64,000 nucleotides of DNA, taken from contig NZ_CP150265.1 in the NCBI RefSeq assembly GCF_037976325.1, positions 7,257,501 through 7,321,500 of the forward strand, read 5' to 3'. This DNA is from Paenibacillus sp. FSL K6-3182. GTDB taxonomy: Bacteria > Bacillota > Bacilli > Paenibacillales > Paenibacillaceae. Below, in pieces: positions 50,184 through 58,626 of the stretch (position 1 is its first letter; each line of letters opens with the position of its first letter). Below the pieces are notes generated by a model. It had not been told where the DNA came from. It ran no database searches and worked only from the letters and a program-made list of their open reading frames with translations. A program made the translations under genes and the position numbers.

Positions 50184-51365
50184 TTATGCCTTCGTCATCG
50201 CTTCCGCCCATTTGCCGCCTACCAGCTTCCCGTTAGAGAAAGCCGCGGTGCGAGCCGGAGCATATGCCAGCGCATGCTTCGCATTCAGCGCAGCCACCAG
50301 CATAAAGCTGGCAGGATCGCCTGCCTTGGGCGCAAGTGTCCCCGCTGCAATAAGCGGATAGGTTTGCAGCAGCTCGTCATCAAGTATCCAGCCGAATTTT
50401 TCTGCCAGCTTCGCACCTCTTGCAAGCAAATCCCCGTTGCCGAAAGGGCTCCAAGCATCGAGAATATTATCCGAGCCGACGTGTACGCGAACCCCTTCTG
50501 CTACAAGCTGATCTACGCGAGGCATTGGTCTATCGAGTGGAACGCTCGTAATGATCGCTACGTCATTTGCCTTAAGCTGCTGAGCGAGTTCTTTGGACTC
50601 TCCTTCGCTCACTTGCCCTAAACAATACGCATGGCTGACTGCCGTTCTTCCTCCTTTATCCGCTTGTGCCGTCAGTTCAGCAAAGCGGCTTATCGTATAT
50701 AGGCCTAAGTGGCCGGGATCATGCAAGTGAAGGTCAACGCCAGCATTAAACTCCGCACTAAGCTCAAACATGGCTTCAAGACTACGATCGACTTTGCGAT
50801 CAAGCCCCGCCGGATCAACACCGCCGACATATTCGGATCCAGCACGCATAGCTTCCTTCATTACCTGCAAGGAATCGGATCGAAGCAGTCCCTGCTGCGG
50901 GAAAGCTACGATCTCCATTTCCATAACTCCACGGTACTCTTCCCGCACCGTTAGCACATCCTCCAAATGCGAGATGCCGAGCTCTGGATCAACATCTACA
51001 TGCGTCCGAATTTTGGTGGTGCCATGGCTGAGGAGCAAATCGATAAGACGACGCGCACGCTCGGCTGCCGTAGTCGGCAGTGAAGCCAGCATGGACTTCT
51101 CAAACGCCAATTGTCCGGGCAATGTGATAAAAGGCTGCAGCGGCTTCCACGGCTCACCCAAAAAATGTTTGTCCAAATGGATATGCATATCGGTCGTCGC
51201 CGGCAAATACTGCAATCCCTCAGCATCCCTTACGCTACCCGTGTTCACGCCAGCAGAATCATTATTGCTTGGCGTTATTTTTGAAATCGTACCCTTCTGC
51301 AAGTCTAGTGTCATATCAAATAAACGATCATTAATAAGAACTCGATTTAGTTGTGTGATGTTCAT
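50184..51365 (-). CDS. Cytosine-deaminase-like amidohydrolase
   Basis: A 393-residue metal-dependent hydrolase of the CodA/AtzC-like group. Metal and catalytic residues are in place: HxH in TDMHIHLDKHFLG, the central HLH in VDLHLHDPGHLG, His in VSHAYCLGQ and the metal-ligand Asp in GSDNILDAWSPFGNG. It probably deaminates or hydrolyses a cyclic amide, pyrimidine or triazine-like compound. AGAGGA fits the ATG at 51365; an ATG at 51374 is also in frame. Lies 98 bases after the next amidohydrolase and in the same direction, so the two are probably one operon divergent from the PucR regulator. Confidence 0.88.
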   Translation of the reverse strand: MNITQLNRVLINDRLFDMTLDLQKGTISKITPSNNDSAGVNTGSVRDAEGLQYLPATTDMHIHLDKHFLGEPWKPLQPFITLPGQLAFEKSMLASLPTTAAERARRLIDLLLSHGTTKIRTHVDVDPELGISHLEDVLTVREEYRGVMEMEIVAFPQQGLLRSDSLQVMKEAMRAGSEYVGGVDPAGLDRKVDRSLEAMFELSAEFNAGVDLHLHDPGHLGLYTISRFAELTAQADKGGRTAVSHAYCLGQVSEGESKELAQQLKANDVAIITSVPLDRPMPRVDQLVAEGVRVHVGSDNILDAWSPFGNGDLLARGAKLAEKFGWILDDELLQTYPLIAAGTLAPKAGDPASFMLVAALNAKHALAYAPARTAAFSNGKLVGGKWAEAMTKA

Positions 51366-51463
51366 CTTTCCCATCCTCTGCCATTTTATTGGATTAATAT
51401 GTGCCTAGTTAGGCTGTTATCATACAAGCATCTTGTAATTATACTGACATTCTATATCAACGC

Positions 51464-52711
51464 TTAGGCTTGTAAAAAACCTTGCAAGCTGCTCGTGACA
51501 CGGGTCTCTGCCACCTTAATACCACGTTTCCATACCATTCTGTGCTCCGGCTTACCGAGCAGAATGTCCCGTTCGGACGGCTCTGCAAATAACACCATAT
51601 CAGCCTCTGAGCCCAGCTGAAGTCCATAGCTTCTGATCCCAAGCGCTCTTGCAGCTCCCTCTGTCAGCATCTTAATCAATTGGCGAGCATCGCCTTCACC
51701 GCCCATATGTGCGGTTACAGCAAGCAGCCATGCGATCTCCAGCGGATCGGCTTTGCCAAACGGAGTAAACGGGTTGCGTATATTGTTAACGCCGACAACA
51801 ACGTTCACCCCCTTCTCAAGCAGCATACCTACTGGCGTTAGCCCGCGTCGCTGCTTCTCCTGATCTCCTCTGCCGCCAATAAACAAGTCAGTGGCCGGCA
51901 ATGTCATGATATGAAGATCGGCTTCCTTAATCAGATCAGCAACAACTTCCGCTTGCCTGCGTTCCAGAGAACCGAGCGAGGTTACATGCCCTGCGGAGAC
52001 AAGGCCTTGCATCCCTGCTGCAATCGTTCTGTCAGCAATTTTAACAATTGCAAGCTGTTCGGGGTTATCAGAGAAATCAGCGTGAAAATCGATCGGCTTG
52101 CCGTATTTCTCCGCAAGTTCAAATACATACTGCAGATGCGCTTCAAGGTCATCATCCTGATACGTAATGCCGCCTACCACATCGCCTCCGGAACGCATGG
52201 CCTCATCCATGAGTTCAGCCGTACCTGGACTTTTGAATATGCCCTCTTGAGGAAACACTACAATTTGTATATCAAGGGCGTGTTTCACCTTCTCCTTCAG
52301 CTCAAGCACAGCCTCAAAGGCTGTCAGACCAAGGATAGGATCAACCTCCACATGGCAGCGCATATGCGTGACACCGCTGCGAATCGCTTCACGAATAACA
52401 GCAAGCGAACGCAACTCCATATCTGCCGGGGTGAAGTCATGCTTCATATCCGCGGTCATGCGAATCGCCTCAGATAAAGAGGCTGCCTCCTGAGTCATTC
52501 GCGAGAGCAGATAAGACTTCTCCAAATGAATATGCGGCTCTACAAAACCCGGCAGCAGCATCCCGCCAGCAGCGAGCTCTATGAGCTGTGCTTCGGGTAC
52601 AAATTCGCTCCCGCTTGGCGCTAGATACTCGACCTTTCCCTGCCGCACTCCAATATCCATGAGCCTTGTTTCATTCTGTAAACGAACTTGTGTAAGGAGT
52701 AAATCCAGCAA
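51464..52711 (-). CDS. Cytosine-deaminase-like amidohydrolase lacking the metal-ligand Asp
   Basis: A 415-residue paralogue of the downstream amidohydrolase. HxH is present in VEPHIHLEKSYL, the second His in IDFHADFSDNPEQ and the third in VSAGHVTSLG, but the Asp of the G-x-D-x motif is replaced by Asn (VGVNNIRNPFTPFGKAD, against VGSDNILDAWSPFGNGD in the neighbour). The frame is open to a GTG at 52720, but GGAGG overlaps it and instead fits the TTG at 52711. First gene after the divergent PucR promoter. Whether it still binds metal or has a changed mechanism is open. Confidence 0.85.
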   Translation of the reverse strand: MLDLLLTQVRLQNETRLMDIGVRQGKVEYLAPSGSEFVPEAQLIELAAGGMLLPGFVEPHIHLEKSYLLSRMTQEAASLSEAIRMTADMKHDFTPADMELRSLAVIREAIRSGVTHMRCHVEVDPILGLTAFEAVLELKEKVKHALDIQIVVFPQEGIFKSPGTAELMDEAMRSGGDVVGGITYQDDDLEAHLQYVFELAEKYGKPIDFHADFSDNPEQLAIVKIADRTIAAGMQGLVSAGHVTSLGSLERRQAEVVADLIKEADLHIMTLPATDLFIGGRGDQEKQRRGLTPVGMLLEKGVNVVVGVNNIRNPFTPFGKADPLEIAWLLAVTAHMGGEGDARQLIKMLTEGAARALGIRSYGLQLGSEADMVLFAEPSERDILLGKPEHRMVWKRGIKVAETRVTSSLQGFLQA

Positions 52712-52955
52712 TGTCCTCACCTCCGATTATCATGTGGACGATGAAACAAACCTTACGGAGAGGCTCACCCGTCAGTTGTTATTTGGCATGTAAACCCTTG
52801 AAAAGAGCATACCTGCTTGCCCACGAACTGTCATTGTACGTTCAATACAAATCTTATTTATATTTTTAGATGAAACGTCTAACATATTCTTTACAGCATT
52901 CTTGAATACTGCTAGCTTTTATATCAGGAACTAAACCGGAGAGGGATGAATAAGA

Positions 52956-54626
52956 ATGCTGCTCGAACAATTGCTGTTACACCCAATATTTTCTGGATCA
53001 ACGGTCATTGCAGGCCACAGCGGCTTATCCCGTGTCGTTGAAACCGTTAATATTATGGATGCCCCCGACATCATTCATTTCTTAAAGCCTGGCGAGCTGC
53101 TGCTTACAAACGGCTACTTTATGAAGGAAAATCCTGAAGCTCTACTCGATCTTATATTGAAGATGAATCAATTGAAATGCTCTGGCCTAGCGGTAAAGAC
53201 GAGACGTTTTGCCCTCGACATTCCCCAAGAGATCAAGGATGCGGCCGATCGTATCCCGTTTCCGATTATCGAAATCTCTTCGGTTGAGCATTCGCTCGGA
53301 GAAATCTTGCAGCGCTCGACCAGCGTTATTTTAGATAATAAAAATGATGAGCTGCAGCATTCGCTAACCGTCCACAAACAATTTGCTTCAATGATCATGA
53401 AAGGAAACGGTATTCCCGAAATTGTAACTGCCCTTACGCAGCTGCTTCACTCGCCTGTTGTGCTGCTTAGCAGCAAGCTGCAGGTTACGTCTCACTCGCA
53501 TCACTTCAAGCTGCCTAAGTTTCTGCCTCTCGTATCAGCAGTCGAAACCGTTCTAAGCAGCCAGCCCTCTCTTCAAACTGCAGCACACCACTGCTTGCTT
53601 GATCCCGCTTTACACGAATACCGCCATGTAGCGATCTATCCGATATTCACCTATAGGCATGAGGGTTATTTGATTACCTTTCAGCCCAAACAAGCCTCAT
53701 CAAACCAACATGACTTAACGCTAGAACAGGCCTCTAACGTCATAGGCATGGAGATGTCGAAGCTGCAGGCGGTAAAGGAGCGTTCACGTCGGTACAAAAA
53801 TGAATTTTTCTCCGATTTAATCGATGGTTTTATCGGTTCTGAGCAAGAGGCTTTGCATCGCGGCAAAAAATACGGTCTCAAGCAAAAAGGGAAATATCTG
53901 CTTTTAGCTGCAAAGAAGGATGAGCAGACAAACCCTAGAGAGAGCCAAACAACTAATGCTGCGGCTCTGTTCGACGAGCGCCTGATCTCTGAGCGGGATG
54001 TGCAATATGAGCTGATTAAGCGCCATTTTTCCTTGCTGGGTGAAGTGTTCGTCATGTTTACCAAAAATGATTTGTTCGGGATGCTCTTGTTCATTCAAGA
54101 GTCCAAGTGGGAGGAGGGTACGTTCCTCAAGCATTTATCCGCTATGACATCTCAGCTGTTTGAGCAATCCCAGCTTAGCATCTCGCTTGGCGTCGGCAAT
54201 CCGGTAACTAACGTACTTGATATCGGACTGTCGTATAATGAGGCAGTCAAAGCGCTGCAAATCGGTTACCAGATGAAAAAAACGAGGTTTGTTCAGTCTT
54301 ATCAATCCAAGGATATCAGCTATCTCTTCCGTATGATTCCCGATGATGAGCTGAAGCAATTTTACGAGGAAACCTTTCAATGCTTCTCTACTATTGAAGA
54401 AACCGAGCAAAAGGAACTGATGCGGACGCTGAATATGTATTACGATACACAATGCCAGCTCGTCGAAACGTCTAAACGGCTTTTTGTGCACCGGAATACG
54501 GTTATTTATCGATTGGACAAATGCGAGAAGCTGATGGGCATTAAGCTCAAAGATCCCACTGAAAGCCTTCGCTTCCGTATCGCCTTCGCTATCGAGCCGT
54601 TATTACGAATAGATCCTAGTCGTTAG
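52956..54626 (+). CDS. PucR-family transcriptional regulator
   Basis: A 556-residue regulator of the PucR/CdaR type. The N-terminal PucR domain (about 1-125) shows GHSGLSRVVETVNIMDAPDI and the LKPGELLLTNGYFM motif; a middle GGDEF-like/CdaR region follows; the C-terminus carries the HTH_30 domain with ETSKRLFVHRNTVIYRLDK. GGAGAG lies upstream of the ATG, though the spacing is long. Divergent from the amidohydrolase pair. PucR-type regulators control purine catabolism (ureide, allantoin, cytosine), which suggests that the amidohydrolases act on related heterocycles. Confidence 0.9.
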   Translation: MLLEQLLLHPIFSGSTVIAGHSGLSRVVETVNIMDAPDIIHFLKPGELLLTNGYFMKENPEALLDLILKMNQLKCSGLAVKTRRFALDIPQEIKDAADRIPFPIIEISSVEHSLGEILQRSTSVILDNKNDELQHSLTVHKQFASMIMKGNGIPEIVTALTQLLHSPVVLLSSKLQVTSHSHHFKLPKFLPLVSAVETVLSSQPSLQTAAHHCLLDPALHEYRHVAIYPIFTYRHEGYLITFQPKQASSNQHDLTLEQASNVIGMEMSKLQAVKERSRRYKNEFFSDLIDGFIGSEQEALHRGKKYGLKQKGKYLLLAAKKDEQTNPRESQTTNAAALFDERLISERDVQYELIKRHFSLLGEVFVMFTKNDLFGMLLFIQESKWEEGTFLKHLSAMTSQLFEQSQLSISLGVGNPVTNVLDIGLSYNEAVKALQIGYQMKKTRFVQSYQSKDISYLFRMIPDDELKQFYEETFQCFSTIEETEQKELMRTLNMYYDTQCQLVETSKRLFVHRNTVIYRLDKCEKLMGIKLKDPTESLRFRIAFAIEPLLRIDPSR

Positions 54627-54636
54627 AAATAAAAAA

Positions 54637-54682
54637 AGGGACGATCCCTGGCCGCATTGCGCCCTAGAGAAAGTCCCTTCTA
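54637..54682. terminator. Terminator between PucR and hxlB genes
   Basis: AAGGGAC at 54637-54643 pairs with GTCCCTT at 54674-54680, with inner GGCCGC/GCGCCC pairing; A run on the left also suits the minus strand. Confidence 0.65.
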
Positions 54683-54690
54683 AACTACAG

Positions 54691-55248
54691 CTATTCTAAA
54701 TTCGCATGATTGCCATACATCGCTTGTCCGCTTAACGCCTGCTTCTCCATCAATCGCAAAATAATAGCGTCGCATACAATCAGCAGCATTTGCTCAAATA
54801 ATGAGCCCATCGGCTGAATCGTAGCCGTTTCATTCGCTGCCTGATCCTTCGGAGCGCCAGGCAGCTTGACGACGATGTCAGCCAAATTGCCGATCGTCGA
54901 TGCTGGCGAGAGGGTTAATGCGCCTACCGCGGCTTCCAAGCTTCGCGCTTTCTCCGCCATCGGCACCAGCGATTTTGTCTCGCCAGAGCCGGAGCCAATT
55001 AGAAGCAAATCACCTTTGCTCAAGCTGCGCGTAACCGTCTCACCAACGACATACACATCCAAGCCGAGATGCATAAGTCTCATCGCGAACGCCCGCATCA
55101 TCAGTCCCGAGCGGCCTGCTCCTGCCACGAATACGCGTCTTGCCGAGCCAACAGCTTCAGAGAGCAGCTCCAATTGCTCCTCTGACAGCTGACCCGAGGC
55201 TTGATTCAACTCCTGCATGATAGCAGCTAGATTATTCTCTTTTGGCAT
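54691..55248 (-). CDS. hxlB: 6-phospho-3-hexuloisomerase
   Basis: A 185-residue SIS-fold isomerase converting 3-hexulose 6-phosphate to fructose 6-phosphate, the second step of the ribulose monophosphate (RuMP) pathway. The opening IMQELNQASGQLSEEQLELL, the phosphosugar-binding loop VFVAGAGRSGLMMRAFAMRL and DLLLIGSGSGETKS (SIS motif) are clear, and the C-terminal GSLFEQMLLIVCDAIIL is typical. Lies 8 bases after hxlA. Together with hxlA it fixes formaldehyde, in non-methylotrophs mainly as detoxification. Confidence 0.93.
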   Translation of the reverse strand: MPKENNLAAIMQELNQASGQLSEEQLELLSEAVGSARRVFVAGAGRSGLMMRAFAMRLMHLGLDVYVVGETVTRSLSKGDLLLIGSGSGETKSLVPMAEKARSLEAAVGALTLSPASTIGNLADIVVKLPGAPKDQAANETATIQPMGSLFEQMLLIVCDAIILRLMEKQALSGQAMYGNHANLE

Positions 55249-55256
55249 CCTTCGAA

Positions 55257-55889
55257 TTAACCTTGCTTAATCAATTGCTGCATTTCGGCAGCTGCTGCTT
55301 TAATATCGGCTTGTCCCGTAATGCCGCCGCCTACGATGACAAGATCAGGACCAGCAGCGATAACTTCCGGCAAGGTGTTCAGCTTAATGCCGCCTGCCAC
55401 AGCTACCTTTGCATTTTTCACCACTGCTTTAATAGTGCGCAAGTCCTCGAAGGAGTTTTGACCAGCCGCTTGCAGATCGTAGCCCGTATGAACACAAATA
55501 TAATCAACGCCGAGTGCATCGACTTCAGCCGCACGCTCCGCCAAGTTTTTAACGGCAATCATATCAACCAATATTTGTTTTCCTTGTTTCTTCGCTTCAT
55601 CGACGGCACCCTTGATGCTCGCATCCTCTGCAACACCAAGAATCGTTACGATATCCGCACCAGCTTCAGAAGCTTTCATCACTTCGTAGCCGCCTGCGTC
55701 CATGATTTTCAAATCCGCAAGTACGGTCAGGTTAGGAAAAGCTTCCTTAAGCGCTTTGACCGCATGCAAGCCTTCATTGATTACGATCGGCGTTCCAATT
55801 TCCACGACATCAACAAAAGATTCAACCTGCTTCACAACTTCAATAGCCCCTTGAATATCAACAAGATCCAGTGCTAATTGCAATTTCAT
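55257..55889 (-). CDS. hxlA: 3-hexulose-6-phosphate synthase
   Basis: A 210-residue aldolase (OMPDC superfamily) that condenses formaldehyde with ribulose 5-phosphate. The catalytic metal-binding motif lies in NLTVLADLKIMDAGGYEV (D-x-K-x-x-D), with the substrate-specificity strand VGGGITGQADIKAA near the C-terminus. AGGAG precedes the ATG. First gene of hxlA-hxlB, 131 bases after the HxlR-type regulator gene on the same strand. Confidence 0.94.
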   Translation of the reverse strand: MKLQLALDLVDIQGAIEVVKQVESFVDVVEIGTPIVINEGLHAVKALKEAFPNLTVLADLKIMDAGGYEVMKASEAGADIVTILGVAEDASIKGAVDEAKKQGKQILVDMIAVKNLAERAAEVDALGVDYICVHTGYDLQAAGQNSFEDLRTIKAVVKNAKVAVAGGIKLNTLPEVIAAGPDLVIVGGGITGQADIKAAAAEMQQLIKQG

Positions 55890-55947
55890 CTATATTCACT
55901 CCTCATAGGTTCTGTTTGTTTCACTCACAAGGCCTATTCTAGAGAGT

Positions 55948-55990
55948 TACGGATAAAAAAAAAAGTACGCACTTTTATGTAACGTAGTAC
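55948..55990. promoter_or_regulatory. Possible HxlR-type operator before hxlA
   Basis: The stretch before hxlA contains a split GTAC-rich dyad (AAAAGTACGCACTTTT, then ACGTAGTAC), with GTAC half-sites on both sides. The octamer ACGTAGTA here (55982-55989) recurs at 56545-56552 before the dehydrogenase gene. Both flank the HxlR-type gene, so a shared operator is plausible. Confidence 0.4.
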
Positions 55991-56020
55991 CCATTAGGGA
56001 ACTATGAGCAGCCATTTCTA

Positions 56021-56356
56021 TCATTTTTCGTGCAGCTCAGCTGTTCTTTCTTGGTGCTGCTCGCCCCATTTCGACATGACGTTCAGCAGCTCCTTTACCG
56101 TTAAACCGTACTCTGTTAAAGAGTACTCTACCTTAGGCGGCACCTGCACATACACCTTGCGATCAATGATCGCATCTTCCTCTAATTCTCGCAGCTGCTG
56201 CGTAAGCATTTTTTGGGTAATGGCCGGCATCTCCCGCTTCAGCTCGCCGAATCGATGCGTTCCTGAAGTCAAATGACAAAGAATAACTGGCTTCCATTTC
56301 CCGCCTATGACTTTCAAGGTCAATTCTACAGTTTCTTTAAAATGCTGATCTCCCAA
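56021..56356 (-). CDS. hxlR: HxlR-family transcriptional regulator
   Basis: A 111-residue winged-helix (DUF24) regulator. The family pattern TLKVIGGKWKPVILCHLTSG, FGELKREMPAITQKMLTQQL and the wing VQVPPKVEYSLTEYGLT is complete. The N-terminal Cys used for redox sensing in YodB-type members is absent; a Cys in ILCHL remains. The start is a TTG with AAAGGAG 8-9 bases upstream. Tandem to hxlAB rather than divergent as in Bacillus subtilis, and divergent from the short-chain dehydrogenase gene, so either could be its target; the symbol is assigned from position and family. Confidence 0.75.
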   Translation of the reverse strand: MGDQHFKETVELTLKVIGGKWKPVILCHLTSGTHRFGELKREMPAITQKMLTQQLRELEEDAIIDRKVYVQVPPKVEYSLTEYGLTVKELLNVMSKWGEQHQERTAELHEK

Positions 56357-56632
56357 TGTGAGCGGCTCCTTTCGTCAAAACATTATACAAATCTACATAT
56401 GCAATCTCTACGCTGCCTGTCTAATTCACCAGAAAATCGCATGATAACTGGCATTATGAGAAAGCGCCATCATCATTCTGTCCTATTTTCAAATATAAAG
56501 TTGGTACTTGCAATCCTTAGAATATAGCTCAATAATAAGACACAACGTAGTAAATTCCTTGTTATGAGGATATCATATCTATGCCGCTTCATACGAATCA
56601 AGCAATCTACAATGAATAGAGGAGAGATAACC

Positions 56633-57352
56633 ATGGAATTAAAAAATAGATCAGCTATCATTACCGGCGCAGGAAAAGGCATCGGCAAAGCGATTGCTGT
56701 TGCTTTAGCTGCAGAGGGTGTCAACCTTGGCATCATTGCTCGTACAAGCGCCGACTTGGAAGCATTAAAAGACTCCCTTTCAAGCACTTACGGGGTTAAG
56801 GTTTTCATTGCAACTGCTGATATCGCTGTTAAATCGGATGTCGATCAAGCGATTGCATCACTCAAAGAGAGCTTAGGCTCCATCGATATTCTAATTAACA
56901 ATGCAGGAATCGGTACGTTCGGCACACTGCTTGAAATGGATCACGAGCAGTGGGAGCGCATCATCCAAACGAATGTGCTCGGAACCTACTATGTAACTCG
57001 CGCTGCACTTCCAACTATGCTGGAGCAAAGCGGCGGAAGCATCATCAATATCGCTTCTACGGCTGGCGAACGCGGTTTTGCAACCGGCTCCGCTTACTGT
57101 GCTTCCAAGTTTGCTGTCATGGGCATGACTGAGGCGCTTATGCAAGAGGTCCGCAAATCCAACATTCGTGTAACAGCCCTAACACCAAGTACAGTCAATA
57201 CAGAGCTTGCTTCAAATGCTGGCCTGAAAATTGGTGACGAGGATCGCATGATGCAAGCTGAGGATATGGCTGCGCTGGTTCTTGCAACGTTGAAGCTGCC
57301 TGATCGCGTATTTATTAAAGCCGCAGGAATCTGGACAACAAACCCACAGTAA
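56633..57352 (+). CDS. Short-chain dehydrogenase/reductase (FabG-like)
   Basis: A 239-residue NAD(P)-dependent oxidoreductase. The cofactor motif [19 protein letters not shown] (TGxxxGxG), NNAGIG, and the catalytic Ser-Tyr-Lys triad in IINIAST and [13 protein letters not shown] are intact. The frame is open to 56564, but GGAGAG fits the ATG at 56633. Divergent from the HxlR-family gene and possibly repressed by it. Substrate unknown; a carbonyl or aldehyde stress role fits the neighbourhood. Confidence 0.88.
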   Translation: MELKNRSAIITGAGKGIGKAIAVALAAEGVNLGIIARTSADLEALKDSLSSTYGVKVFIATADIAVKSDVDQAIASLKESLGSIDILINNAGIGTFGTLLEMDHEQWERIIQTNVLGTYYVTRAALPTMLEQSGGSIINIASTAGERGFATGSAYCASKFAVMGMTEALMQEVRKSNIRVTALTPSTVNTELASNAGLKIGDEDRMMQAEDMAALVLATLKLPDRVFIKAAGIWTTNPQ

Positions 57353-57368
57353 TAGACTTAAGCATAAT

Positions 57369-57398
57369 GCCCCACGCCCTTGCTGGCGCTGGGGTTTT
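57369..57398 (+). terminator. Terminator after the dehydrogenase gene
   Basis: GCCCCA and CTGGGG flank an inner CGCC/GGCG helix, followed by TTTT. Confidence 0.75.
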
Positions 57399-57453
57399 AA
57401 ACTATCCGTACAGCAGCATCCCGCTGTGCGCTACATGGGAGGTAAATTCAACG

Positions 57454-58461
57454 ATGTCTATACACAATATTCCCTTTTCGATATTAGATCTTGCACCAAT
57501 CGTAACCGGCAGCTCGCCCGCTCATTCATTCCGAAACACACTTGAGCTAGCCCAGCACGCTGATAAATGGGGCTACAATCGATTCTGGCTCGCCGAGCAT
57601 CATAATATGCCTGGCATCGCAAGCTCTGCCACTTCAGTTGTTATCGGCTACGTAGCTGCTGGAACAGAAAAAATCCGCGTGGGCTCTGGCGGCATTATGC
57701 TTCCGAATCACGCACCGCTCGTCATTGCCGAACAGTTCGGTACGCTCGAATCCATGTATCCAGGCCGTATCGACCTTGGGCTTGGAAGAGCGCCAGGCTC
57801 TGATCAAGTGGCTGCCCGCGCGCTGCGCCGCGGACTTGGCAGCAACGGCGAGGATTTCCCAGAGCAGCTGAACGAGCTGCGCCATTACTTCCATCCGAGC
57901 GCTGAATCACGCGGCGTATTGCCAAGGGCTGTTCCCGGCGAGGGTCTAGATGTTCCGATCTGGCTGCTTGGCTCCAGCGGCTTTAGTGCACAGCTTGCTG
58001 GTCACCATGGCCTCCCGTTTGCTTTTGCTAGCCATTTTGCGCCGGATTTCCTGCTGCCCGCATTGAAGCTGTATCGCGACAACTTCCGTCCATCGGAGGT
58101 GCTGGATAAGCCATATGCGATGGTTGGCTTGAACGTCATTATCGCTGATTCCGATGAAGCCGCTAAATTCCTAGCTACCTCTCAGGAGCAAGCCTTCCTG
58201 AACCTGATAAGAGGACGCATGGGACAGCTGAACCCGCCAGTTGACAGCATGGATGGCCTATGGAACGAGCAGGAGAAAATGATCGTTCAAAAGCAGCTCA
58301 GCTTCACCATTGCCGGCACCAAAGCAACGGTTAAAGACAAGCTGAGCGCCATGATTGAACAGACTGGCGCTGACGAGTTAATTGTCGTTAGCCAAGTTTA
58401 TGATCATGCAGCGCGTCTTCGCTCCTATGAGCTGCTCGCTGAAATTTTTAACGAAAGCTGA
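57454..58461 (+). CDS. LLM-class (luciferase-like) flavin oxidoreductase
   Basis: A 335-residue FMN- or F420-type oxidoreductase of the bacterial luciferase-like superfamily, usually called an alkanal monooxygenase-like or LLM-class enzyme. Signatures are [20 protein letters not shown] at the N-terminus, [40 protein letters not shown] and [19 protein letters not shown] fits the ATG at 57454. The frame is open to 57367, but that region is the preceding terminator. Likely reduces or oxidises a small aldehyde or carbonyl; the substrate is not shown. Confidence 0.88.
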   Translation: MSIHNIPFSILDLAPIVTGSSPAHSFRNTLELAQHADKWGYNRFWLAEHHNMPGIASSATSVVIGYVAAGTEKIRVGSGGIMLPNHAPLVIAEQFGTLESMYPGRIDLGLGRAPGSDQVAARALRRGLGSNGEDFPEQLNELRHYFHPSAESRGVLPRAVPGEGLDVPIWLLGSSGFSAQLAGHHGLPFAFASHFAPDFLLPALKLYRDNFRPSEVLDKPYAMVGLNVIIADSDEAAKFLATSQEQAFLNLIRGRMGQLNPPVDSMDGLWNEQEKMIVQKQLSFTIAGTKATVKDKLSAMIEQTGADELIVVSQVYDHAARLRSYELLAEIFNES

Positions 58462-58480
58462 GCAATATAATAATCAAACC

Positions 58481-58525
58481 AAGAGCAGTATCCGAGGCGT
58501 AAAACGCTTTGGATGCTGCTTTTTC
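58481..58525 (+). terminator. Terminator after the LLM oxidoreductase gene
   Basis: GAGCAGTATCC pairs with GGATGCTGCT with inner CGT/ACG, then TTTTTC. Confidence 0.75.
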
Positions 58526-58626
58526 TATGCTCACCTGTACTCCCATGGATACCAGCGACAATTCTGTGGTGTAGTTTTTGGACTATTCAGCAATACTAAG
58601 TAAATCATTGTTGAAGGTGGGAGAAC

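Noticed and set aside
55242..55877. 211-residue plus-strand frame
   Set aside because: It is the antisense of hxlA; the sense strand is clearly the real gene.
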